Source of the DNA: Mytilisepta virgata
Lineage: Eukaryota; Mollusca; Bivalvia; Mytilida; Mytilidae
Assembly (NCBI GenBank): GCA_028015205.1
Contig: CM051521.1
Location: forward strand, 108,476,513-108,540,512
Direction of reading: 5' to 3'
DNA length: 64,000 bases
Shown: piece by piece, positions 39,401 to 52,300 of the stretch
Numbering within the stretch: position 1 is the stretch's first letter
How the letters are laid out: each line of letters begins with the position of its first letter
Made by a program: the position numbers and the translations under genes
The notes under the pieces: generated by a model
Database searches by the model: none
Told to the model about the DNA's origin: nothing
Seen by the model: only the letters and a program-made list of their open reading frames with translations

Positions 39401-40361
39401 TACATGTTTAGATTCAGCATATCAAAGAACCCCAAGAATTCAATTTTTGTTAAAATCAAACTAAGTTTAATTTTGGACCCTTTGGACCTTAATGTAGACC
39501 AATTTGAAAACGGGACCAAAAATTAAGAATCTAAATGCACGGTTAGATTCGGCATATCAAAGAACCCCAATAGTTCAATTTTCGATGAAATCAAACAAAG
39601 TTTAATTTTGGACCCCGATTTGGACCAACTTGAAAACTGGGCCCATAATAAAAAAAACTAAGTACATGTTTAGATTCAGCATATCAAAGAATCCCAAGAA
39701 TTCAATTTTTGTTAAAATCAAACTAAGTTTAATTTTGGACCCTTTGGACCTTAATGTAGACCAATTTGAAAACGGGACCAAAAATTAAGAATCTAAATGC
39801 ACGGTTAGATTCGGCATATCAAAGAACCCCAATAGTTCAATTTTCGATGAAATCAAACAAAGTTTAATTTTGGACCCTTTTGGCCCCTAATTCCTAAACT
39901 GTTGGGACCAAAACTCCAAAAATCAATCCCAACCTTCCTTTTGTGGTCATAAACCTTGTGTTTAAATTTCATAGATTTCTATTTACTTATACTAAAGTTA
40001 TTGTGCAAAAACCAAGACAAATGCTTATTTGGGCCTTTTTTAGCCCCTAATTCCTAAACTGTTGGGACCAAAACTCCCAAAAACAATCCCAACCTTCCTT
40101 TTGTGGTCATAAACCTTGTGTTAAAATTTCATAGATTTCTATTTACTTATACTAGAGTTATTGTGCGAAAACCAAGAAAAATGCTTATTGGGCCCTTTTT
40201 TGGCCCCTGATTCTTAAACTGTTGGGACCAAAACTCCCAAAATCAATCCCAACCTTCCTTTTGTGGTCATAAACCTTGTGTTTAAATTTCATAGATTTCT
40301 ATTAACTTATACTAAAGTTATAGTGCGAAAACCAAATGTCTACAGACTCCGACGGACGACG

Positions 40362-40393
<32 letters not shown>

Positions 40394-43300
40394 CAACGTC
40401 ATACCAATATACGACCGCAAAAATTTTGCGGTCGTATAAAAATTTGCTACTGTACATGCTGTAATATGACTTTGTAAGACTTTTATCACAATTCTGTCTA
40501 CTATTCTATCTATAGTTTCTGTTGATATTATTCAAAATTAATTTTCTTCATTTTTGAGGCTTGATAAAAAATATGTATTAAGTTTTGCAGTATTTAACAA
40601 ATACATACATAGTTCAACAATGTTAGAAATTTTTAGTTTGTTTTAGAATCATTTTATGTTTGCACATTTATTTAATTGAAACATATTTAAAATTCTAAAA
40701 TGTTTTTGTACCTTAAATCCGGCTTTTGTTTAAAAAATTGCCTAAAATAAATTGTAAGTGTTATTTAATGATGACTTAAATAGAATTTTAAACCTTAAAA
40801 TCACAGTTAGAACAAACAGTAATCATATCATTTTCTGTTAAAAAGAGGCTCATTGCCTTGACCTATGTGACAAATAACTGCATCCAAAAGATTTTGATTA
40901 CCTTGAGGGGTTTCTTCAGATCCCCACTACCTTTCTGTGATAGCTGATGTATCGTGTCTTGTACAATGTTATCTCTTGTGACATGTAATACTAACAAGGG
41001 GCTGACAGGGTCAATATTCTGCATAAAAAAGCTCTGAAAGTTTCTCCTCTGTGCTTCTTCTAATGCTGACTAGAAAATAGGAGCCAAAATACTACAGATG
41101 ACTGAATTTTATTATACATATATATAATCAACAAGAAAATAATATGTGTTATGATACAATGGATACTTGAATGTTATTTCTCATATGTGTGGATAGAAAA
41201 GAAAGGAGGCATAAGGTAAACATTATCTGAAAAGTACAATAGGAGGTTGTTGCACATTCTTCAACACTGTTTCTGTACTGTTTAAGTACCCTATATAAAA
41301 AAAACCCAGAAACATATAATTACAAAGTTCGTCTCGTTCCCACACTAATTTTGGTGTGTGGCTGTGTAGCTCCCCAAGATGCACCCTTATAGTAAGTAAT
41401 GATTGTAGGTCGCTTGGTATTGGAGAACTGAACTCAGATGTAAAACATAACCTAAGTCAATGAAGCACGATAAGTAGGTCAGAGTGACCTAATTTTGGTG
41501 AGAGGCTGTGTTAATCCCCGAGATGCATCCTCACACCAAGTAATATGATTGTGGTAGGTCCCTTGGTATTGGAGATCTGAATTCAGATGTAAAACTTAAC
41601 CTAAGTCAATGAAGCGTAATAAGTAGGTCAGAGTGACCTTATTTTGGTAGGAGGCTGTGTTACTCCCTGAGATGCATCCTCACACCAAGTAATATGATTG
41701 TAGATCACTTTATATTTTTGACATAAAACTTAAAAGCCAGTCAACCGTGTAATATGGGTCATGTGACCTTCATCTTATGTCACATGGTCTGTCTCTTCAT
41801 CATGCACCTGCACACAAAAATATATGACCTATGTCAACTAGTAACTGAGAACTGGCTGTGAATGTGGATGCGGACGTGGATGCCGGGGTGACTCCAATAG
41901 TCCCCCTCAACTTCATTGAGGCGAACTAAAAACTATTGTCCATAAATCACAACATGTGTGAAACAAAGTTATATTTATGTAGAGTGGGCAAATGATCCAT
42001 ATTGAAGGTGCTTCTAGTTACTTCAATTTTCGGTTTTGTATCATTTACCTCATATTTCTCAAAAATATATAACTAGCACAAAGAAAACAATAGGAAACAG
42101 TTGGAAATAATTGATTGTTCAAATTACTGATGTTTTACAACATAAAATATTATATACTATCAATTTTGGGAGACAAGCCATTAATGAAGTAAACCATGAC
42201 TATTTGTTGATTACCAATAGATGTAACTGATGTAATGATTTTTCATTGACAATATTCTCTCATTATCTACAAGTTAAAAAATTTAACAACAGGGATACAG
42301 CATTACTTACCCTCATCTGCATTAATGCATCTGTTTGGAGTAATGTAGACTTAGCAGGACCATCAAATACAAATGGATAATCACAGAAATGCATTGGTGG
42401 CTATGGGAACAAAAATAAACTAATGTAAATTTTACATTTTATTAGACAATGTTTTTACTAAGTAACGTTTGTTATGTTTCATCAATTTATGTTCAATAAG
42501 GAATTACCGGTACAATAACTGCATAATGCACAAAACAAAACATATCCTGTAAAAAAAGTAGAAGCTCATGATGCATGTTTATGATATATGTACAAATTTC
42601 CTACCCTTTAAGTGGTAAATTCTGTCCAAATTTAGACCTCATAGTTAAATAATTACATCCGAGTTGTATTTCATTGAATCCCAGAAATAAAATTGGCTAA
42701 AAATAATCACATGGTTTAATAAAATGTTTCATTAATAAGTGAGAAACATTACCTGCAACACCAGGACAACACTTATGATGTTCCAACATGAATTTAACAG
42801 AAAAATCTCTTTAATATAATTTGAATACATGAAATGTATAATGTAAAACTGCTGTCAGATGTAATTATAAGAACTGGATGCTACTTTTAGTACTTTCATT
42901 GGCGTTGTGAGGATATATTAAGAATTATATGAGTTAGAGCCCTTACAAAGTTGACAGAGATACAAAGCAATGCCTGGCTTTTTGGTTGAGGTAGCTATCT
43001 GAAACTAGGCTGTATGGGACTACCCACAGACCACTTGTTGTTAATATAATTCCATTTTTCTAATTTTTTTGTCAGTAACAAATTTTCAAGTAAATAGAGA
43101 AAGATCATCTGATAAGTTTGGTTCAAACTGACCCAGTGATTTCAGAGGAATAGATTAGTGTAATTAACAAAGGATGCCAAGTGATCGCAAAAAAATCACA
43201 AAATGAGAACAGCTCAACATAAACTTGTATTAATTAAAAGTTGGTAATGTACCTGAAAGCTGGACTGCTGTACCCAGTTAACATAGTCTGCTCTGATATC

Positions 43301-46300
43301 TACTCTCTCCCTCAGCTCAGGAATATAGAAATGATTATATGGTATAATCTGGCCACGCTGTTCATTTACTTTATTTAATTTCAGCATTATTTCCAAAGAA
43401 AGTTTTATATGGATATTTCTAGAAAATACCTAAAAGAAAATAAATGAATGTAATATAAAATTTACATCACCAAAACTTTTTTTACAAAGACAATGACTTT
43501 TTATCATTAAATGTGTTTAATAAAAACTTGGAATTGTATGTCTGTAAGACATGGATGCTCCATTCTCAACCACATTTATTTCTGACGAGAAATCATTTCG
43601 AGAATTATGTTAAATATTTTACAGTTTCATAATATATCCTGCTTACATTAACTCTGACCTCATTAAAGACAATGAATCCATAGTACTAAATTCAGTTTCT
43701 GACATAATGACCCAAATGCCTAAAATTTAATTGAGTCACTCAATCATGAAATGTAAATTATGTGAACTGACAATATGATTGTGGTTATAAACTAGAGGTA
43801 TTGTGAGCAGAGCTTGCAAAATTTATATGCCCCGCTATGGCTATAATAATATCAAGAAATTTATTACCATGTTTGTCTATGTGAACCCAAAATTCATCTG
43901 ATAAAAAAACAAAATAGAATTTGCGCAATGGCAATGTACACTGAAAATTCCCAAAATTTCACAGAAATCAACTCATTTGTTTAGGAGGAGTTGAGGATGG
44001 GGCATGACTACCCACTTTATATTACATAAAGAAATGGAAAAGTCCATGATTGTCTGTGGAAAACCCCAAAAATCATTCTTATCAACAACAAAAAATAGAA
44101 TGCTACTTTGTACTGAAGATTATGTGAAAGTTTCAATGAAATCCATGAGATGATGATGAATTATTGTTTAACGTTCAGTGGCAACCAGGTGCATATCAGG
44201 ACAAAACATGATAATGAATATGATCCCTGCTTTGTACTAGACCGACACGCTAAGTCGGATTTTTAATGTGCTAGCTCACGAGGTAACTGTCCGCAGGAAG
44301 ACATATCACTTCACTCGGACACATTATATTGACTCCGAGCCGACCAGTCTTTGCTCTTACTCCTAGATTCCGCGTGCTTGGCGGAGAAGCAGCAAATACC
44401 AATTTTAATGTCTTTGGTATGACCCGGCCGGGGATCGAACCCGCGACCTTCCGCACTCGGGGCAAGCACGCTACCACGAGACCACAAAGGCGGTCCAAAA
44501 TCCATAAAAGCACCTTCAATAAATAGATTTGGTAAAACACCCCATCACTATATATCACCTGCTTTGCTGGTGGGGATATAAATATCATTGATACATGTAT
44601 ATCATCACATTTTTGTTTTAAGAAATACTAAAATCAAAATATTTAATCAAAGTCACTCTACAATAAAATGTAGGTCAAATGTAGCTGAGCTGTGTTGTAC
44701 TATATAAGATGAATGTAACTGTGAAATATTATCAATACAATACCATAGGTTCTTTAATAAAACACCTAAATGCAAATATTTAATAAAATTCACTCAAGCA
44801 TAAAATTTAGTTCACGAGGAATCAAACGTTGTTGAGCTGTGTTGTACTATATTAGATGATTGTAGTTGTGAAATATTATCAATATACTACCATAGGTTCT
44901 TTAAAAATATACCTAAATACAAGTTTTAACAAAGTCACTGAAGTATAAAATATCTATCAAGGTGACTTAAATGTTGCTGACTTTTCTGACAAATGGACCT
45001 AAACCGAAAAACTTAACGAAGTCCGTCAACCATGAAATGTGGGTCATAATGACCAAACTGTCGGAGAAATGCATTATAGTGGTGAAGTACAATTAATATA
45101 ACACCACACATTCCTAGGATATGAAATTAAAGGTAAAAGTTTATCAGAGTCACGCATACATTAAATGTAGGTCAAAGTGACCCAAATGTTGCTTTTTTGT
45201 GTTCAGTGTTATAAGGAGATTGTAGTAGTATAATATCATTGGGGTTTCTGAGAAATGGACCTAAACCCAAAAACTCAGCCAAGCCAGACAAGGGTAAATA
45301 CTCAGACGGGGCATAAAAGATGCTTTTATACCAATATCAATGCATATTAAACTAGATATAAACATAATTACAAATCAATACAGAGTAAATTAACACATAT
45401 AATTGGATAACTTCAGGAATATGAATTAATCTATCTGTTTATTTTTAGAAAACTGGAGGTAATAAATGTTAAATTGGAAAAGTTCAATTACCAACTGACA
45501 GTCGATACATATACTACACAATGTAAAAGCCAGAAGCTGTCTGACTGACAGCAAACCAGTTTTTCCTGTTTGGAGCCGCCTGTCAAACAAATATGCATAA
45601 TTGTTCTGTTGGTTATTAAATTAATACAGACCTCTGATGGATTTGTTGATTGAGGTAATTGTAGAATGTATATCACAGTCTGTTTATATAACTGAAAATA
45701 GATAACTAAAAGTTAATATCATTTTAATGTACAAAGATTGCCCAACTTGCTATAAAAAACTGGAGCAACAACTTTGGTAGACATTTAAAATGAAACACAC
45801 CTGTAAATTAATCTCTTTTAATTAATTCTAGAATCTGATTCAATATTTTCAATTCTAGCAATTATTTATGGTAGCCTTGTTATATAATTGAAATTTTAGA
45901 ACAAACTGAATAGGGTTTTCCTCATTCCAAGAATAATTCTATTCTGTAATTTACTTCCGGTTCAATGGCAACATATTCAATAGGCATTCAGGCGTTAATG
46001 GAGTGATCGAAGTGAGCGAATATAACGACTGGATTATTCGGGTTAATTTGTAGTAAAATCTAAAACAAACCATTAACTACCACATGAACTAGAAATTAAT
46101 CCATTCTACACCATCTATTTACAGTTTTTGTTGTAGCTGTTCTCTTTATCCCTTTTTTTTCCAGAAGACAAATGCAATAACAACTACACTGTTCTTTTAA
46201 AGCTTATTTCTGAGACATGATTGACCTAGTATCTATAGACACTGTAGAAAGACCAGTATAGATGCATATTTGTTACCATGCTAAAACTCAGTAGTTATAA

Positions 46301-49300
46301 CAGAAAGTAATATCAAATAAACAGATACAAAGCAGTTACAAACTATAATACAGTAGAGTTCGTTTATAATGAAGTCCAGGTGACTCTCAATCTTATTTCA
46401 GGCATCGTTTATTATAAGACAAATAAGAGAGAGTTACCACCCCTTTTAAAATTCAATTCTGAAAATTTTATCTGTGTCAATGTTTTCTGTTCAAATACCA
46501 GTAAATTACTAATTCTATTTATTTTCAAACGTATCTTTGTTGAAAGAATTACTTTCTATTTCAATAAAATATATTTTGAAGATCATGGTTTTCCATTTCT
46601 GAATTAAGATGAAAATTTATAAGTGTTTAGCATGTGTGTAATTATTAAATTGACAACTTGTTAAACACATCATTAATAGTTTGAATATTAAAAACGTCTT
46701 CATTGATATCATTAACAACAAAGTTTACCTTTGTTGTATGTGATCATCCATGCGTAACGGAAGATAGGTAAAAAATTTGTTTGCCCAGCAATTTTATTTT
46801 ATAGCAGGTCACTTAAGAGTAATGAAAACGTTGTTTGGGATAACAATTATCTTTGTTATAAGCCTGATTTTGTTATAAAAAATTTGTAATAAGCTTACAA
46901 ATATACACTGTTTAAATAGCAATGGGACCAGGGATTTATCTTCACTTCGTTATAAGCCTGATGTCATTACAAGCCTGTACATTATAAACGAACTCAACTG
47001 TATTGCAGTATTTGATTATAGACATCATCTCATTATAATATCAAATGAAGCACATTCTAATTTTCTATTTCTACCTCCCCTAGTCAAAATCTAGAGAGTC
47101 AAAAGGCTAAAAGGTTTACGATTTGGGGTTGAATATCGAAATTATCAACATTCAACATAATACAGTACATGCACAATACAGTTCAACAAAACCTTTATAA
47201 GTTTTATTTAAACAAACAACTTACACTTAATATTCTGCTAAAATATCTTGCTTGTAAACTTCCCCACCAATAATCTATAAAGAAAAATTCTTATATAAAG
47301 ATTGAACATATTCAACCTGTGTCTGTGCCAAAGAATGCTTGTTTTTTAAGGGTTATAGTTTTGTGCTTAATGTGGAACCTTCATAATCTTTGCTCAGTTT
47401 TTGTCATCAATGTTTTCAGAATGGTTGCAAATAATTTTGTGAAATTTCTTTTCCCTCTAATTGCAAGAGAGTTCTTAGACCTGATTTTTTATCTTCTGTG
47501 TTTTGATTATACATTTTTTTAACCCCCAGAAACTTTGACATACAAACTGACTTATGCAAAATTTTAACTGTTTACATCTCTTTTTCAGTCTGTAATCAAG
47601 GCTGGCTAGAGAAAAATGATCAGCCTTTTATTTTTACTTTTGATTGTTTTTCATATCAATTTTATTTATGTTTGTTACCTTTCATTTACCAGTATTTAAT
47701 TTAGGTCAGTTCGACAGTCTACTGCTAAATTGTCACCTTTTGTTTAAAAACAAATTTGTTTATTTAGATGAGTGACCTTACTAGGACATCTGAACAATGT
47801 TTTAAACCTCTTTGAATCATATTTCTGAAATTTAGTTTTAATGAAAGAAGTCAAAATGTAACAGAAAATATTAAAAGATTCCACAAGGGAAGAAACTAGA
47901 GGCTCTCAAGAGCCTGTGTCGCTCACCTGTATCTAATGTGATTTTGGAAATTATGTAAAATTATATAATGATTGAGACCAAGATTGGTTTAATTTGACAC
48001 AGTATTTAAAATTAAAAACAGGTCATCTTAGTGTAGTCTTACAATAGCTACTGAAGACATCTTATCATTATTATTTTTGAATATGTGGTCAAGTTGTGAC
48101 CATTCAGAATTTTTTTTACAATTTTACAATTTTCTGATAGACTTCTAAACATCTTGGATGATGGATCGGCAACAAAGTAACAACACTTGGTCAGCATCTC
48201 ATAAGGAACATTCATGCTATGTTTTGTTACATTCCATTCTGTGGTTCTCTAAAAGAAGTCATTTGTATGCATTTCCCATAGGGTCCTATGTTAAACTAAG
48301 TTCCGTGCTGGTGGCCATCTTGGATGATGGATCAGCTACAAAGTAACAACACTTGGTCAGCACTTCATAAGGAATTTTCATGCCATGTTTGGTTTCATTC
48401 CATTAAGTGGGTCACTAAAAGAAGTCATTTGTATGCATTTCCCATAGGGTTCTATGTTAAACTAAGTCCCCCGCTGGCGGCCATCTTGGATTATGGATGG
48501 GCTACAAAGTAACAACACTTGGTCAGCACCTCATAAGGAACATTCATGCCATGTTTGGTTTCATTCCATTCAACGGTTCTCTAAAAGAAGTCATTTGTAT
48601 GCATTTCCCATAGGGTCCTATGTTAAACTAAGTCCCCCTCTGGTGGCCATCTTGGATGATGGATCGGCTACAAAGTAACAACACTTGGTCAGCACCTTAT
48701 AAGGGTTCATTCATGCCAGATTTAGTTTCATTCAATTCAGTGGTTCTCTAAAAGAAGTCATTTGTATGCATTTCCCATAGGGTCCTATGTTAAACTAAGT
48801 CCCCCGCTGGTGGCCATCTTGGATTATGGATCGGCTACAAAGTAACAACACTTGGTCAGCACCTCATAAGGAACATTCATGCCATGTTTGGTTTCATTCC
48901 ATTCAACGGTTCTCTAAAAGAAGTCATTTGTATGCATTTCCCATAGGGTCCTATGTTAAACTAAGTTCCCCGCTGGTGGCCATCTTGGATGATGGATCGG
49001 CTACAAAGTAACAACACTTGGTCAGCACCTCATAAGGAACATTCATGCCATGTTTGGTTTCATTCCATTCAGTGGTTCTCTAGAAGAAGTTCAAAATGTA
49101 AAATGTTAACGACGACGCCGGATGAGCCAGGTGAGCTAATAAAAATTTACTCTTTAAAAAGCGTCCTGTGTAAGATGGGATAAAACCTATGACAACTGAA
49201 AACTACTGTATCTATGAGTCAGAAAGTAACTTTCATTCACAAAAAACCACAATAAACAATTACCTAATACTTTTAATGCAGGTTTATCTAGATTGAGAAT

Positions 49301-52300
49301 ACTATTTGCAAAAGGCCCAATAAGGGTACTATAAAATTTGGGTTCCTCAAACAAGTGGAACTCTGGAAGAATGAGATACAGTCTTAGTGCCTCTACATCT
49401 GGTGGTGACTGAGGTAATGATGGCAGTAACACAGACTCTATACACTTTGTTATCTGAAAGTATACATTAAAAATTGTAAGATGTAAAGGGAAATAACTCT
49501 GGTAGTGTCTCTTTGTCTGGTAATGACTATCTCTATACACGTATTTGTTATCTAAAAATACACTTCAGAAATTATAAAAGTTGTACATCAGGGGGATTAA
49601 CTTTTTCAGAGCCTCTATATCTGGTGGTTAATCTAACTATTTTATTATCTCAAATCAGAAATTGTGATTGTATATTAAAGGAGGTTTTGTTCATCTTCAA
49701 ACTACTATTTCCTAATTTCCAGATATCTCTGATCAAAATAAAAATAAGTACATGTAATGTTTCTATTTCTGGTTATCAATGGAATCCTAAAACATATTAT
49801 TTCTATTTACTTAACCAATCAACGTAAAATTGTACTCTGTTTCAAACAACTAATTTTTTATGGCATTAGCCGATTAAAAATACATGTACTAAAACGACTA
49901 TCATACAAATAATAATGATTTCACAGCATCAAGTTGACACATTTGATTCTGCATTTCCACATAGCTGTCCAATCAAAACAGAATGGAAATTTGTATAGAA
50001 ATCATTCCAATGATCTTCAATTCATGCTTGCATTTAAGATAAGTGGTTTAAGATAAATTTTATTTCCAAAATGTATAACTTGTACTATACTGGCAGGAAA
50101 CTATGTTTCAAAATTTAAATTGATATGACTGTGATATTAGAGCTCAAAATAAGAAATACTGAAGGATGTAAGAGTGTTGATGGGATGGCCCAACTGAAAA
50201 ATGAATTCAATAACTTTTTTTTATCCTTTGAGATGAATTTTAGGAAAAAAAATGTTCATTCATTTGTTGTAAAAACCTACTTTCTGTATAGAAGCAATAT
50301 TTGGAGTCTGGGCTAGTTTTCCTAAACCTTCTCTTATCTTATCCATATCTACACCATGCTTCTTTGGAGAGGTAGAATAGTGCTCACATTTTCTATAAAT
50401 GTAAAATAAATTAACACACCATAATTAACAGAAATATACATCGTAGTATCCATCTATCATACTTGGATTTTACCTTTCTTCTTTGTTTTTCACAATTAGA
50501 TTTTGCTTGTCTTCTGAGGTTTGCTGAAATTTATATTATTTTACTCCACATTTAACTACTAAAAATGGGTCAGACACATTTTGTGTTTAATATGTACATG
50601 TACATTAGTCCAATCAATTATACCTCAAGGGAGATACCTCTGTAAAACTAATTGCAACAGAAGAAATTAATGTTTTTTTTTGGTGTCAGGAAATGTACAG
50701 GGATTAACCAAAAAAAAAAAAAAAAAAACAATATGAAATGAAATTACAGCTCAAAGAAATTTCCTATGGGAATTTGTACTGAATAAGGGAGATACCTCTG
50801 TAAAAATATGGCCAAAATCGCAACAAAATAATAATTACTGTTTTTCCTGTACAAAATGTTTTGCCAAAGTACACTTTTTGTGGTTTTAAAAATTCTTTTA
50901 ACCAATAAGAAATTATCGATATATAATAAAAAGGGATAATCATTAACAATTATTTCAATTGCTTTTTTCAAAATCGCCACATGGTTCAAAGTAAGCATTT
51001 TCTACAATATTAAACATGTCAATAAAATCAAACTACAAATACAATTTTGAATATTCTTGTATCATAAATAGCAGAATATATAACTAAGTTAAATTAAACC
51101 AGTGTAGTCCATGGAAGTATCTTTCTTAACAAGCAGAGGAAGAAAAATGTTGAAAAAAAGACAAAAACCTAGTTTAGCAAGAGTTATCTCCTCTGTTCCA
51201 TTGATTTAAGTCTAATTTTGAAGTTTCCCATGGTCAGATTTTAATGGACTTTTTCTGTGTATATTTGGGATATACTTAAGCAATTAAGATTCAAAATACC
51301 TTCTGTTGTAATTAGTTTGAGGTCAAATTTTATTTTGACTGGACTACAAATGTGTAGGAGGAGCTGATTACACAAGATTTTATCGTAATAAATATGTTAC
51401 CATCATAAATTCTGAGGGTTCATGGGATTCAGCTTTGCGTTAGATTCAATTTACTCAGAATTTATGATGGTAACGTATTTATTACGATAAAATTATACAT
51501 TTTTAAAGTAAAATGAGATTTTATAAAATAAATACTTACCATCATAAATTAAAGGTCCCTCCCAGCCTCCCCTTCATCCCCTTTTTTCCTACATGCTTGC
51601 CTTTTTGGGAAATATAATGGATGTATAGAGGTTTGGGGTTCACACAGGTGCTTGGGTGATACCATATAATAGCTATTTTTAGTTTTGGGGATTCCGGCTG
51701 TTGCTGACATGTGCAAATGGTATACTCAGAATTTAAGATGGTAAGTATTTATTTTATAAAATCTCATTTTACTTTACAAATGTATAATTTCCCCTGATTA
51801 CACAAAATTTCCCTGCTTACCTGTCTCACTATTACCATATTACAGACCAGATTTGCACTACATGCAACCTTACAAAAAATTTCATAGGAACTGTATGTAT
51901 ATATTTGTATTAAACAGCCTATAAAATGCCATTAATTAAATAAAATTTAATTCACTTTGCTTACTCTCAAAAAACTTACTCTATGGAATTTTTCATGTTA
52001 ACAAAATTTTGTTCAAGTGTTAGAGTAAGCACCCTCCAAAATATAAGTTTTATTTAATAGTCATTTCGCCTCCTTTTTTTGCTATTAGTTTGGTTCACTG
52101 TTCTACAAGGTCTTTAAATGTTTTGATTTTCATAGACTGGCTCTGAACATCACAGATTGTACAAGTCATGCATCAAACTAAGTGTTGTAACTGGCTATCA
52201 TTGATACAATAGTTACATAGTCAACATTTATTTTCAGTTAAAATCAGTTCATTATCACACCAATCTTATGTGATTTTTAATTCAGCATTATTTTAGTTCC

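Noticed and set aside
44329..44526. Functional tRNA gene
   Set aside because: The A- and B-box-like head is followed by a SINE body and tail, and no clean cloverleaf with paired acceptor ends could be drawn.
51987..52050. Possible exon on the minus strand ending GTAAGT (encoding [12 protein letters not shown])
   Set aside because: Poor acceptor, wrong phase for both neighbours, and the neighbours join cleanly without it.
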